Shown piece by piece: positions 37,205 through 50,005 of a DNA stretch of 64,000 bases. Position numbers and translations under genes: made by a program. The DNA comes from Datnioides undecimradiatus (lineage: Eukaryota; Chordata; Actinopteri; Lobotiformes; Datnioididae). The notes under the pieces are model-generated. The model ran no database searches, was not told the DNA's origin, and saw nothing but the letters and a program-made list of their open reading frames with translations. The stretch is from the NCBI GenBank assembly GCA_008933995.1, contig WARS01000014.1, forward strand, positions 1,163,192 to 1,227,191, given 5' to 3'. Position 1 is the stretch's first letter. Each line of letters opens with the position of its first letter.

Positions 37205-37600
37205 TTAAAATTTATCATATGAGTCATGAATATCTGTATAAAACTTGGTGCCAATCCACCCAAGTAGATGCTGATATTTCACAGAATATGTTAAGAGTCA
37301 TTGATGTCATTTCACTGTTTTCTCTAGGGTTCTTGAATATCTGTAGGAAATGTCATGGCAATCCATCCAACACAAGATATTCACACTCTGAACCATAAAT
37401 ATCAACTTTGTGGTGAGAAAATCAAAAGAACATCAAAGCTGGCAGCATTAATCCTCTGGGGATTATGAATGTCTGTTCAAAATTTCATGGCAATCATTGC
37501 AATAGTTGTAGAGATATTTCAGTCTGGACTGAAGAGTTGGACCAATAGACCAACATTGCTATCCCTGGAAACACGCTGCTTTCATGGCTAAAAATGTTTA
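37205..37600 (-). repeat. Percomorph modular interspersed repeat with three internal modules
   Basis: Three degenerate copies of one module follow one another. Their shared centres are 'catgaatatctgtata', 'cttgaatatctgtagg' and 'tatgaatgtctgttca', aligned at about 37225, 37332 and 37464, so the spacing is 107 and 132 bases. Each is followed by a 'tggcaatccatccaa'-like phrase, most clearly in the second, and then a 'gatatttcag'-like phrase. The reverse complement of the third module matches 52290-52325 ('ggattggcatgaaattttg'), so the family occurs in both orientations here. The right end carries 'accaacattgctatccctgg'. I know this as a very common percomorph repeat. Its class is unknown to me and it encodes nothing visible. 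Confidence 0.65.
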
Positions 37601-39714
37601 TGCATAAAGCAAAATTCTGAACACAAATCAAAATCTCTCTGATTTCATCTCCCCAGGCCAGCAAACCAACAAACCCTTGTTAGAGTGCAATCACTCCTGC
37701 ACCAGTGCACATGCATGCACTGCATTGCAGGCAGCTTCTTCCAGCCTACCGTGGCATTTTTGGGTCTGTTCGTCCTCAGGCATTGGAACAGGTTTGTTCC
37801 ACTGGCTGAAACAGAAGAGGAGGGCAGGTGAGGTCACGCAGCCTTCTGACCTCTTAACCCTTGCTGTGTTAACCTCTGGCACCGGCTGCATCTTCTTTAG
37901 CTGCTAACCGGATGCAGCATTTGCTTCGAGAGGTGGCTGTTTGCTCTGTCCATCTGTGTCGACGCTTTGACCCTGACCGGACATTCCCAGACCAATCCCA
38001 CACCTCTGACCTCACCAGAAAGACCTTTCCTCCCCTCTCCGTTACTCATCCTTCCTTACATCTCCATTCATCGGACCTCTCTGGTGGCTACATTCTGCTT
38101 AACTGAATTACATCGTCGCTGCAGGGGGGCAAGAGGAGCCAGCCACAAGGTTGGGCAATCAATGACAGGCAGACTCATCAAAGAGAGGGGGGCGTCCCCT
38201 TGCTGTTTGTTGTTAACATTGTGTTCTGGAGGCCTGACGATGATGATGATGGTAGTGGTGATGATGACGTGAACATTTGTGGGAGCAGGAGGAACAGGAA
38301 GCCCTGTTAGTAAACTCTGTCCTTATGGCAAAAGCCACAACTGGGCTCTGCTCAAATGTTCTGCTGACTGATCTGTCAAAACAAGCTTGTGATCTCTCTG
38401 TTTCCAAAGATGCAACAAATCTCTATATACATTTTTGTACTCCTTTGTTGCATTGTGTGTGTTTGTGCATGCACATGTCATTGCATAAGAGCACCATGAA
38501 ACATGAACTGTACGTCTGCAGTCTCTGTGGTCCACACTCTCATCTCTGGTGTTGTTTAGTGTTAAGGAGACAAAATCAGCGTTGTTCTCTTCTCTGACGT
38601 TCTCTCAGGGGACGTCTGAAGAAGACAAAGTATCCTCCAAAAGCACATTCAAGTTGTCTCTCTACGCAATAGCCATTCTTTTCATTATGAACTTTGATTT
38701 CATCCACTCAGCTGTTGTTTGTGCTGTTCTTTCATAGCCACCACAGGACAGTAAAGCCAGCCACAGTGTTCAACAGGGGAGTCATGAGGCCATTAACACG
38801 ACCAGATCAAAGCCAGACTCTTCATTCCTGGAATAAAGCGAGAGTTTTTTTATTACTTTGCTGTTGTTTCTGTCGAATTATGAATGGTTATGTTTATCTA
38901 GTGCTCGGATAATTTATCTTTGTGTCTTGAGACCTTTGGTCAGTCCCAGTGGCCTCAAATATTCGGAGAGATTGTCAGTTTGCCATGTGTGCTTTGTGTC
39001 AACTGTCTTTCTGTAGCTGTTTGACGTTCATCTTTTAGCACATTCATGCTGGTCTATTTTACTGTTTTGAACTCATTCAGCTTCACTCAGACACAGAGAT
39101 AATAACTTCTGTGGCAGCTGGAGCCAGTGATGTGGAGCACTACCTTATCTTTTGTCTGCTTGTTATTCTCTCAAACTTGCGTTCAATTACAGTTCAAACT
39201 TTAAGAAGCATTTAAGACCTGAAAGGTCACTGATCAGAGAAAAACCCACTGACTACTTGTTTTCATTACTGAGACTTAAGACTTAATCTGTGTGCTGTGT
39301 AGAGCAGATGTGGATCAGGCACATTACAGAACTGTTACTACAAAATAAAACCACCCCAAGATCATAGATCAGTTGTGATCAAAATTTGAATACCAAAGTT
39401 AAGTGACAGTAAAATTCTGCAACAGAGAAATAAAACTTGACTTTATTTTCTCAATCAAAATGAATTAAGATGAAGTATAAAATTAAAAATAAAATGTAAC
39501 TTGGTTTGTCTTACACAGTAAAAATGCAATATTTCTCTTAAAACTGTTGCCCCTCAACTATTACAGTGTTACAGCTAATTGGAGTGAAGTAAATTGAGTA
39601 AATATATTTGGTTACTTTCAATCAGTGAAGCAGATTCTGTTTTTACAAGTTTGTTACAAAAACTTTCCTTATTTTTTCTAGTACTATGAATTATTATAAT
39701 TTCTCACTGATATT
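37601..39714. other. Non-coding DNA, no gene seen
   Basis: Unique sequence with the GAT trinucleotide tract at 38236. Frames of 101-106 codons at 37967-38272 and 38277-38597 lie next to or across that tract and have no domain signature. Bases 39320-39710 are strongly AT-rich. No exon, RNA gene or mobile element ends were found. Confidence 0.5.
38236..38269. repeat. Imperfect (GAT)n trinucleotide repeat
   Basis: GATGATGATGAT, then a GGTAGTGGT interruption, then GATGATGAC. Directly visible. It translates to poly-methionine or poly-histidine stretches in flanking chance frames. Confidence 0.9.
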
Positions 39715-39870
39715 AAACAGAGGGATGCACCAAATCATTACACTTTAGAAGCTTAAACCCAAAAATGTTTGGAAGTTTTTGCTTAATAAGTGACTGATTG
39801 ACCGATTATCTAAACTACTGATTATTTCCTGCCAGTCAAGCTATCGAATGAACTAATACAGCACTAATTT
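39715..39870 (-). mobile_element. Degenerate fragment resembling a teleost hAT-type non-autonomous repeat
   Basis: The phrases 'gtttttgcttaataagtgac', 'tgattgaccgattatctaaa', 'ctactgattatttcctg' and 'aagctatcgaatgaactaat' follow the order of the terminal region of the abundant fish hAT-type repeat, with its paired ATCGATTA-like strings. This copy is in the opposite orientation to the fragment at 3437-3640. The palindromic core has decayed and no target duplication could be placed, so the ends are approximate. Confidence 0.45.
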
Positions 39871-42800
39871 AGCTGGATTAATGAAAGTATCCCTTTACAT
39901 GTTTGGAAGGTTTTAGCAGTACTTTAAGTTATCATAGAAAGCAGGTGAGGACCATAGGGAATCATTTGTACTGAATTTAATTCATCCGTGTCTGGTAATA
40001 AGACTGGCAAAAGCTTGGGTCCTCAAGGTGTCTGTGCAGGATGTCCAGGGACAGATTCAGTCAGAAAGTTCATCCTCTAGGACAGAATCTAAGTGGAAAC
40101 ATGTGGCAGGAGGTGATGCACTCGGTCAGGTATGTCATTGTTCCACCATCTGTCTGCGTGGTTGATTGGCTCAGCAGCACCTCAGGACAGTCTCATTGTC
40201 CTGCTTCCGACGTTGATTCTTACAAAGAGGAGACTTCTGTTCTGGAGCATCTCCACTCACATTCCTCTGCCTCTCTTTTTTCATCCTTTCCTCCCAGTTT
40301 GTGAATTTCTCATGTGTGATAGACCTGGACGAAACAGATGTTCCAATGATGAGATCTGCAGCATAAATTGTCTCTGCTCACACTTGTTCCCTTTCTCCTT
40401 GTTGACATCATTGTCAGTATATCTCAGTAGTTTCTCATCTCATCATGTGTTGACCACATACCCTTTTTGTTTTGTACAGAACAGAAAAAGAAAAAAATAT
40501 CTTGCTTTTCTCCAAGAACAACACCACCATTACTGGAAAGAGGCCTCACAAACTGACCTAGCTTCTACACATGGTTTAAAGATGAAGAAAACCCTGTATC
40601 TGATGTTTCTTTCTGAACAAGTGAAATCAATATTGAACAGCTGTTATACTCACTTATTTAATGAAGATCAGCTAAAAGACCTCACAAGAAAAATACATTA
40701 CCATGTAAAATTGTTGCCTTGAAGAGGAAACGTTCCTCAAGCTTCCTCTCCTTTCCTTATCTGTACTTTTTTCCTATGATTTGCTGTTATCAGACATGAA
40801 AGAGTCTGAGGACAGTAGTTGGGACTCAATGGTCTAGATGGTCATGGTCAGCATCTACAGAAAACAGACCCAGAAGATGCACTAAAGATAATATAGTGCT
40901 GGTGACTTTGGCAGCAGGCCTGCAGGAAAAGGTAATCTAATGCCACCAAGATGTCTGGAATTGCCTCATGAGTTTTCCCAGCAGTGTGCCTGAGGTCTGT
41001 GAGGTCTTACTTTAATTCACTGGAGAATTAAAACTGAGATTCCCCATCAAAGGAATGTTTTCCACCACAGGCTATGAATGACCACAACTCTCCCACTTTA
41101 TTCATCTGACTCCAAGGTATTCTGTGTGACTGACACTCACTGGGACAAGGCACATGACCTGTACCCTGATATTTCTTTTTCTTCCTTTGGGGTAAATTAG
41201 GGGAGAGAGGAGTGAACAAGAGAGAATGTGTTAGTGTGACAGAAAGTTTGAGGACAGTTAAATCTCAGGTTTGGCTTCTCCTCTTCAAAGTTTCCCGGAA
41301 GAAACCTTTTAACCCCCTGGCCACCGAAAGACCCAGTTTGGTTTTTCAAATCCTTCATCACACAGTCATAACTTAGTCGCTTTGCTCTGTTTGCCCCAGA
41401 AAGAGACTCTTTTACTTTATGTAACTTTTTGTTATTTTAAATTGGGCCACTTGTTTTTATTTTTTACATGGACTGTAATGACTCTGCTTATATCCCAGAA
41501 ATGAAAAGGCAAAACTGAAAAAAATCTAATTAACCAAACTATTCAGTCAAGTTATTCTTATTTGTGTCATTTTTTTCCTGTTTTTCATGTGGCATTTATT
41601 GGCATTTATAGGAGAAAAGATGCGCTTTAATCCAACACTGAGTACCAGAGTTTCAAGGTTTTGCGTGCTGTTACCGTCTGTTTATCCAGTTTGCCAGACC
41701 TGTGTTCTTCAAACACATCTGATGGTGCTTTGATTCATCAGAACTGTCGATTTCCTCAAACACTTAGCTCATCTAATTCTTCTCCATCCAAACACATGTA
41801 CCCTCCTCTGTTCTGTCAGAAATGTGTTTCTAAATGTTCAGTGGTTTTCACGATGCAGTCCCATGAGAGTGGTTAACTCGCAGGTTAAACTCTCAAAAGT
41901 TTAGAAGTCATTATATGAGCCTTGCAATCTTACGTCATTATTATCATTTTAGATTTCTTAGGATACACTTAGATGGTAATACATTTTTTCATCTTCTTGA
42001 AGTTACGTGCCTCTTTAAAATGCCACCACTTGTTTTTATGATGCCCTGTATCATCTTTGTTTTTGTGTAAGTGATTGCCAGCAAAGAGATAGGGTCAAAA
42101 AGAATAGTATGGTCTTTAGATATGTAACCCAAATTTCTGAACTCTTTAGACCTCAACTGCAGGATTGATCCGCAAAGAACAGGAAATGACTTGCCAGGTG
42201 GGAAAGCTGTAAGAAAGGTCAAGGGAAGGAATTGGGAGTAGGAGCGACAGGCCACCTTGACTTTCTACAATAATCCTGTCCACATTTGGGAAGTTTATGC
42301 AGGTGGAAATAGTTTCTGCCCCTATATGCTTTGGGTAAATGGTGATAGGCTGAGTATGTGTAGGAGAACCCTTTCCAAATATACAGAGCAAGTCATTTTC
42401 AGCTCCCTGCATACCGGGTGTGGACCGCTGCAGACCTGAGCGGTCTGTCATGCACATTAGCATCAGGCCCAGCAGTGATCAGTGGCCAGCTTCCACTCAC
42501 GTCAGTCTCAAAGACACTGCAAATAAACAGAAGGAAAGACGGGAAAAGAGAGGAGAGGCCTGGGAGGAATCACAATGGAACACAATAAGCAAAGGGAGGG
42601 GTGTAGCGGAGAGGGTAACCGATGAAGAGATGATGCAGGGAAGAACTGGAAGGATGCAATCAAAGGAAGAGAAAATAATAAAAAACATCAATAAACACTG
42701 GCATCCCAGGCCTGTCTGTGACCCATTATGGATGGGTTTTCTTTTGTTTGTTGATAACCCTGAGAGTAGCATATTATTTACCCGTCTTACCGCATGGCAC

Positions 42801-45800
42801 CGCTTATTACACATGGTATTTGCTAAAAATGTGCTGGCAGGGGACTTTTACACAGAACAAAAGGTGGAGGAAAGGTCAGGCCGTTGCCATTGTTGGTTTA
42901 GCATCTGGCTAACAGAGGCTTAGCCTTTCTCCTCATGTTAAACTGTTTTTGTTATATTTTGCTGTGCTTAAATTCACAGCGTTGGTGCAGCCTGAATGAC
43001 CAAGTGTTTACCTTGTTGGAGACCTCCGGGAGTCAACAAAATCATTTAATCTCAAATCTTAATCTCCATGCCTTTCAACTGCCTGATATGTGTGTTAGCC
43101 CCGGCTTCTGTGTAGCAGCTGCAGAGAACTCTGCTGACGTCATGTCATGTTTATCACTGTTTCTCCTCAAAGGATGGGGCCCTGAGTATGAGACGGCTGA
43201 ATAGAGTCCATTCTTTATTTCTGCAGAGCTGATACTACCATTAGACCTCCCTTGCTGTAACAGGCTGTGTGTCTTTAGCTTTCGTCTGGTCTTTGTCTCC
43301 CTCGTTTTCCCTCCATCTCCTTCACGTGTTCACTCCGCACTGCCACCATGGTGCACACACACATTCCTGCCTGTCAGCTCTGGCCTCAGGTACAATAATA
43401 TTATCTCAGTTGAGTGTCCATCGTTCATATGATCTTTAGTGTGGGACTGTCGTTAACCCTGTCCAGACTGTGCTGCTACTTAAGAGGCTCTCACTCCATT
43501 GCTCAGACTGTACCGCTGGTCATAATTAACCTGGGACAAAGCACTGACCTGTGACAAATATATGGTAACATTACACCCCCTCCCTTATGCCTGCTCAGCA
43601 CAGCTCAGTTCGGCCCGACATGGCCCAGTACAGTGTGATGGAGATGGTGGGGTCTTGCAGATCAAACCTGGCCTGAGGCAAAGGGGGAGCATTCCAGGGA
43701 AATATGTAGACATTACAACAGTTTGGGAAATAGCCCTGGAACTGCAAGGGAATTACTCCTGAATTACATTAAGCACTGTCCCCCACAGCCAGAATGAAGT
43801 GGATGTGATTGTGTTGCTCTCACATGTGATGGGCACTTATACTGCAGCTGCAGTGGGGATTATTTGGGATGGACTGAGAGTGAAAAGAGTGTAAGAGTTG
43901 TTTAAGGACAGCTGTCCGGTTAGCTGGCTGCAAACTAGGGTTCACAAAGTACACTTGTTCAATCTATTATAATTTAGTACAACAGCCCTGTAAAAACATC
44001 CTACCTTTATAAGGCTGGTAATGGTCAGTTATTAGTTTATAGTGTTTAATTTGACTTTGGATTTACCTTCATGGTCATTTTTAAGGCTTTAGTTAGAGGC
44101 GCTGTTGTGTTGGCTAGCCCTGTATTGATATATATTTCTGATGATCTGTACTGCATTTAAATGGGGGTGGAAAAACATCTGTAAATATATTTAAACTTTT
44201 GATGGTAAAAATGGCCATCAGACTTAAGAAGAAAGTTTTATTTGTGTTACCCACCCTTGATTCAAATCATGATGTGTTGACTTATTGGTATATACACATC
44301 AAGTCCCATTAATATAGTTACTAAGAAAATACAAATTTCACACAGCAGTGCAACAAGCTGTTATATCAGGAACAGCTTCTCCGTATCTGCTAACAGGCTG
44401 CCAGAAGTCCATCAGGTGCAAAGAGGAACACACAGTGCAGCAAAATGCATGCCAGCTGCATGGAAGCAGCATTTTGTCAATTGCTGCTTACAGAAATTTT
44501 TCTGCACTTGCAGGGATCATGAAAATATCTGGCCCCGACAAATAAGATTAATGGAGGAGAAAAGTTGAAGAAACTCCGGCTCACAGTATTGCTGCAGCTT
44601 AGTCAGTTTTAGTTGATCTGTTGTATCCCTATAGTCCCTTCCACATAATCCTGTCATCCCTTATTCCCGTCCTCAGCTAATTGCAACAGAAAACACACAC
44701 AGACGCTCCCCACAGCTTTTAACCATGCAGTTACCACAGGTATGTTAACTGGGCCTGGCTTTGGTCTCCATGCATTAGCTGCACATTCCAGTGGTGCGGA
44801 TAATGGGAAGTTCTATTAGGAGCTATTTGTGGCTGTGCTGTGGCGTGTTTCACCAGATTCCAACATTAGCCAGGGTTTTAACCTCGTCGGGTGAAGGATA
44901 CAGAGGGAGTGAGGAGCTCGTGCTTTGTCTCCATTTGTCTTGTTTGTTGCTGTTGTCTGCCTCCCTCCCTGTATATTTGCTCTGTGTCGTTGCAGACCGT
45001 CATGGGAATGCATGTTTGTTTACTGTACTGTCTGCATGTTGCGCACTTATATCTGCGCTCTTTGAGGCCTCTGTCTGTCTCCCTCTTTCAACTTGTGTCA
45101 CCTTCATCGTGTTCATGTCTCATACATACATTTAACACCTTCCCTCCTGCACGTATGTCCATGCACATGTACACTGCATACATGCATGTGTACCCTGTTA
45201 CTCTGTGTGTGCGTGTGACCGACGGAGACCTTGTGGCCAAGGCAGCAAGGGGTGGCCTGTTGACACTCAGCCATGGCAGGGGAGCTTCCTTCTCCCCAGC
45301 TTATAGAAAGCAAACAAGCTAATCAGAGCCAGCAGTCCGACCCCTTTTCAACTCTGCAGCCATTCAGTCAGCTGGACAGAGGAGAGGATGATGGCCGTCC
45401 TGCTGCAGAAGAGTGACAGTTACAGTGAGAAAAGAGTCTTTAGAGGAGCATGCAGATGTGCCCCCGGCAACCTCGGGAAAACGTGGGCAGTTTCAATTTT
45501 GTTAACACTTTACTGGCCACATCCCTGGCTGGCTAATCAAAATCCTGATTAGCATCTTTTATTGGCCTTTTCATGATTTTAATGATTTTATTGAGACATA
45601 GATTTTTCTAAAATAGACATAACAGCTAAAACTGTTGTTTTACCCGTTGACCAAACAATCTCACCTGAAGGTCCCTTGGCTGTATTAGTGCTTTCAGTCA
45701 TGTGACATGAGCTGTGACATGATGACGTTTTCTTGTCATCATTGCAATTTCCTATTCATTTTTTATTTAGCCCCTGGAAACAGAAGAATTTCAGTTGTTC

Positions 45801-47546
45801 ATCACCCTTGTTTACTCTTGTGAATGAGTTCAGAAATGCCTCCAGTTACAGAAACAACAAAGAAAAATGGGGACAAAACTAAAATGGGCTGCTAATGTTG
45901 CTCCTCTCAATAACTTAATTTTAAAAATTCAAGTAAATTTTGAATTCTATTTTTATTATTTACACATGAAAACTATAATTTTGGGGGCATTTTCATGGCT
46001 CCATGATTAAGACACATGATATTTATTCTGATCACAAGTTCCCATTTGATTCTGTCCTGGACGTTTGTTAGATTATGTTTCCCGTGACTCCCTCCTTGTT
46101 TTCTTTTACCTTTCAATGGTCTAAAAAAGGATCCAAAATATTTAGATAAAATCATGTATTCCTTTTGAGAAATTAAGAAATGCTAATAATAAGCCTGATT
46201 TGTTAGTATTTTTCCACTAGAGTTTATTCAGGTGTGTTGATCTTTTCTTCCAACATCCAGCTTCTCTTTAGCTTTCCCATCGCTTCTTTACCACGCCATT
46301 CATGTGTGTATTTAAAATGACCTTTTATGAGTCAACAAATATTAGATTCCACTCCATCTGCCCACCACTGGTGTTTAGTTTGCCCAAGTGAGTCCTCTAA
46401 TACATTTTTATTGTTGTGTACAGGTCACAGACAGAGTTGCAAACATACAGGAGCTATAACATTTAACAGAGCAACATCAAGTGTAATCAAATATGCGTCA
46501 GTGAAAACACTTAAATCCCACCTCACCCAACTAGCTTCTTATCAGATGAGGTTGCAAAGTTCAGTGTGTGTTTGTAACATCCGATGCAGGTTTAAACTCC
46601 TCTGTGAACCTTTGTAAACACACTTTCTGCTCCCCCCTTCAGCTCCCCTCAAAGACCACAAACAAATAAATCTCAGACTTCAAATTAGCAGCAGTCTATA
46701 CTTCACAGCATGCGCACCATGACACGAGACGACCTTCGTCTCACCTGATCGACCCCAGGGAGCAGTAAAGAAGCTGCTTTTAGACAGTTCCGACATTACC
46801 CATGATGCTCTTAGGCCATCCTTGACCTGCCAAAGGCTAACAGGAGCAAGCTAGGAGTAATTTATGTGAACTCTGTGCTCATCCTTTGAACCCTCTGCAT
46901 GGTGTCAAGTTGTGTCCGTGAATTTTGGTCCCAACCATATCTTCTTCTGTCAACACTCTCACGCTCCACATCCTGTCCGCCCTCCACCAGGGGAGAGGAG
47001 AGAGAAAGATGAACAGAGAGAGGGAGGGATGTACATGCTCTGTAGCAGCTTTGCCTCCATCTCTCTGCTCCATGACAGAGGCCATTTGGCTGCTCTGTTA
47101 TCTATCTCTGCTCTTCTTCACTCAGGGTCTGGCTTCCACCCAAAACCAGACAACTCATGCATATACTGCATATTGATGCATCCAGAACATTTATCACATG
47201 TTATCCCAACAAGATAATGGAGAGCTAGTGGAGACAATCTGAAGCACACTGTGAACTTTTTTTGTGACTTTTTTTTTCAAATGTCTCTTAAAAATTACAG
47301 TTTTTAAAGAAGCTGGTCAGTTAAGATTAATTCATGTGACAAAAAGCTGCTGATCACTGTTGTTTCACAATAAATTAGATATCTTGGTGAAGACCATGGC
47401 TCATAAAAGCTTCAGCTAATATAAAGAGAAGACAAAATGAGAGAAAATTATTGTGCACTTTGGTTAAACCACAAAGTGTTTGTATTGCGATTTATTAAAA
47501 TGAGATTTGCGTCCATATTTCTTGACATTAGTTCTTCAAAATCAGA

Positions 47547-47574
47547 TTTTCTCCCATATGTTTTCTCCCATATG
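47547..47574. repeat. 14-bp direct tandem duplication
   Basis: TTTTCTCCCATATG occurs twice head to tail without mismatch (47547-47560 and 47561-47574). Directly visible. It is likely a recent duplication. Confidence 0.92.
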
Positions 47575-49980
47575 AGTCCTAAAGTGTACAAGGTGTTGAA
47601 GGCCAGGTCATATTTTGATTGTCTCGGATCATCATTCAACTTAAATATATTTCAGGGGAAGAAGAGAAATGACCGTTACAAGGGATGTTTATTTCTTAAT
47701 AGTATCCTTAATGCACTGTGCTTTTCTTTACCACATCATGCTGTAATATATCATCATTTACTCCCTGATTATGGTGCTTGCTTAGCACAATTGGATTTGT
47801 TTGGACTTGGTGCATTTAGAGAACCTTAATATGGCACAGTTTGACCTATTGCTTCATATTTTTTTTTCTGTCTGTTTCAAATCAGAATTACAGTCATGTG
47901 TATTTTATGCCAAGAGAAGGAAGAAATAGAAAGGAAGTTAGGAAGAAACACGCATACAGTATTTATACATGCATCCACACAGTACTGTAATAGAGATCCC
48001 TATCGAACACAGTCTTAAGTGGAAAAAGGTGACGTTCCCTGTGACATAAATGCTGTTTTCCACTACCGTGAAAATGAAAGTCCTCACAGATGTCTACATA
48101 TGGCAAACACGCTCGTTATCGAATCAACGGCTGCCTCTGTTCTGCCCCGTGTTTATGGCATCAATAACTTCAGAACACTATTGAATAAAAGGAAATAAGC
48201 CTTCCTCATGGCTGTGCAGTGTGTCGGTGTCAGATGCATTACTGAAGCGTGTATAAAACATATCACAACACACATATGGTCCCCAAAACTCTCTTCAGGG
48301 GCTGCTGCACAGTGGCCCAATCTGCAGTTTCGGTCAAACAAACATCAAAGAAACTGGAAGTTTAGACAACTTGATAGTCTGTGTACCGCAGCAGAGGAAA
48401 CCTCATAGTCTGTTAACCTGAGACTTGCACTCATGAGCTTTTACACGCGCACCTTCACTTTCCTGCTCCCACTGATAGATCGCAGGGCTGACACACCTTA
48501 GTAGGATTAATGTACATGTTAGTGTGGTGTGAGTCTGTGCAAGCTGCGTGACTGTTCCTCCACCACTAGAATATTAGAGTCCAGGCATGTGGTGTGGTGC
48601 ATGTGGAATATGTCTGTCTCAGTGTATCCCATGTGAAAGTTTGTGTGCATGAAAAGCAGAGCAGCTCCCTGACTCGTAGCAGGTACTCGTGTCATTGTGG
48701 TGAGTCATACTGTAAGGACTGAGGGGATGCTGGAAGCCCTTCAAAGTGAGTTTGTTGCAGTTGCGGTGAAATGAGCTGAGAGGATCTGGACTTAGCAGAT
48801 GAAAGAAGCAGAGAGGCGACTGGTACACAGCATGGCTCAGAGTGGATGAGATCTGGGCCACAAGAAGTAGCACCCGCCTATGCAATCATGTGCGTCGTGT
48901 GGGAATTAACAAAGCAATGCTGACTGGGATGCAAGATGTGCTTGCACAGAAGAGGAAAAAACAAAGACAGAAATAAATGGTTCAGAAAATTACATTAAAG
49001 TGAGAAAAATACATCAAGTGTAGAACAAATGATTGTGTGCCTTTGATGTCCAAAAAACTCCCACAATCTAACTGAACTGAGTAAAAGACCAAAGATTTAT
49101 TACATTTTAAAAATGTATTTATTATGCTTCATTTGATTCCAACATTCGGAAACATGGCATATTATTTCAACATGCAATTACTCTGAGAAAAAGAAAAAGC
49201 ACGATTGAAGACAGACTATAATATTTATACTCATTTTATTGACACCATAAGGAAATTTCTCAGCAGTGAAAAACATATTGGTATTAGCAAAAGGAAAATA
49301 GCAACTGTGACGTATTAGACAGTGTTTCTATGGCATATTAATGCCATATACATGTATGTACATCGGTATACAGCGAACATGTTTGGTTTAACTTGTATCA
49401 CAAAGTGTTTACTGTGCATCTAGTGTCAGATACGGACATCCTGAATGCTATAGCGACCACCTGGCTGACCGTGCAGCTGCACTGTGTGTGACACTGGCCT
49501 TGAGTGCAACTGCGTGACTGCGAAGCCTGCAGAGCCGTAATGAGGGAATCCATCAACAAGGGGGCAAAGAGTCAGCACAGGAAGAAACAGGTGCAACTGT
49601 ACACTGTACCATTTTTAAAAAACTGTTCTGGAAAATGTGGAGACTTTTTATCCAGAAAAAATGGAAATGGAACAGTTATAGACACTTAAATGTATTCTTC
49701 ATGGCAAACATTTTTGGGTTAAAATCCTTGAAGCGTAAAGCAAATGACTTGCTGACAAATTAAGAGGCTAGATGATGAATAGAAACACCTCCGGCACAAA
49801 TACTAAATCATTTCCTTACTTTTGAACTCCAAATTTCCAAGCACATTTTTCCTTTTTTTTTTTTGCAAATATGGCAGTAACAAATGTGGAAAATTATGGG
49901 AACCTTACTTTCCTCTCCTGACATGTATTCCCTCTGTAGTCCATCAGTCTAGCCTCATGTGATGTGTCCTAAATACATTC

Positions 49981-50005
49981 TGTGTGTGTGTGTGTGTGTG
50001 TGTGT
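49981..50005. repeat. (TG)12 microsatellite
   Basis: A perfect TG run preceded by 'aaatacattc' and followed by 'ttcctaacag'. Directly visible. Confidence 0.96.

Noticed and set aside
41989-42463. Two adjacent minus-strand frames that might be a retroelement remnant
   Set aside because: No reverse transcriptase, integrase or other catalytic motif could be recognised, so no element was called.
42420-42923. 167-codon plus-strand frame
   Set aside because: Charged, purine-driven composition in its first half and no domain; overlapping minus-strand frames of similar length exist.
44891-45322. 143-codon cysteine-rich frame
   Set aside because: Composition follows TG-rich DNA; no spacing pattern of a known cysteine-rich peptide family.
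46981-46995. CCACCAGGGG as a second CTCF site
   Set aside because: The downstream GGC part of the core is replaced by AGAG, giving two key mismatches.
47437-47829. 130-codon plus-strand frame
   Set aside because: Looks protein-like in places but matches nothing I know, has no exon boundaries and contains a local 14-bp tandem duplication.
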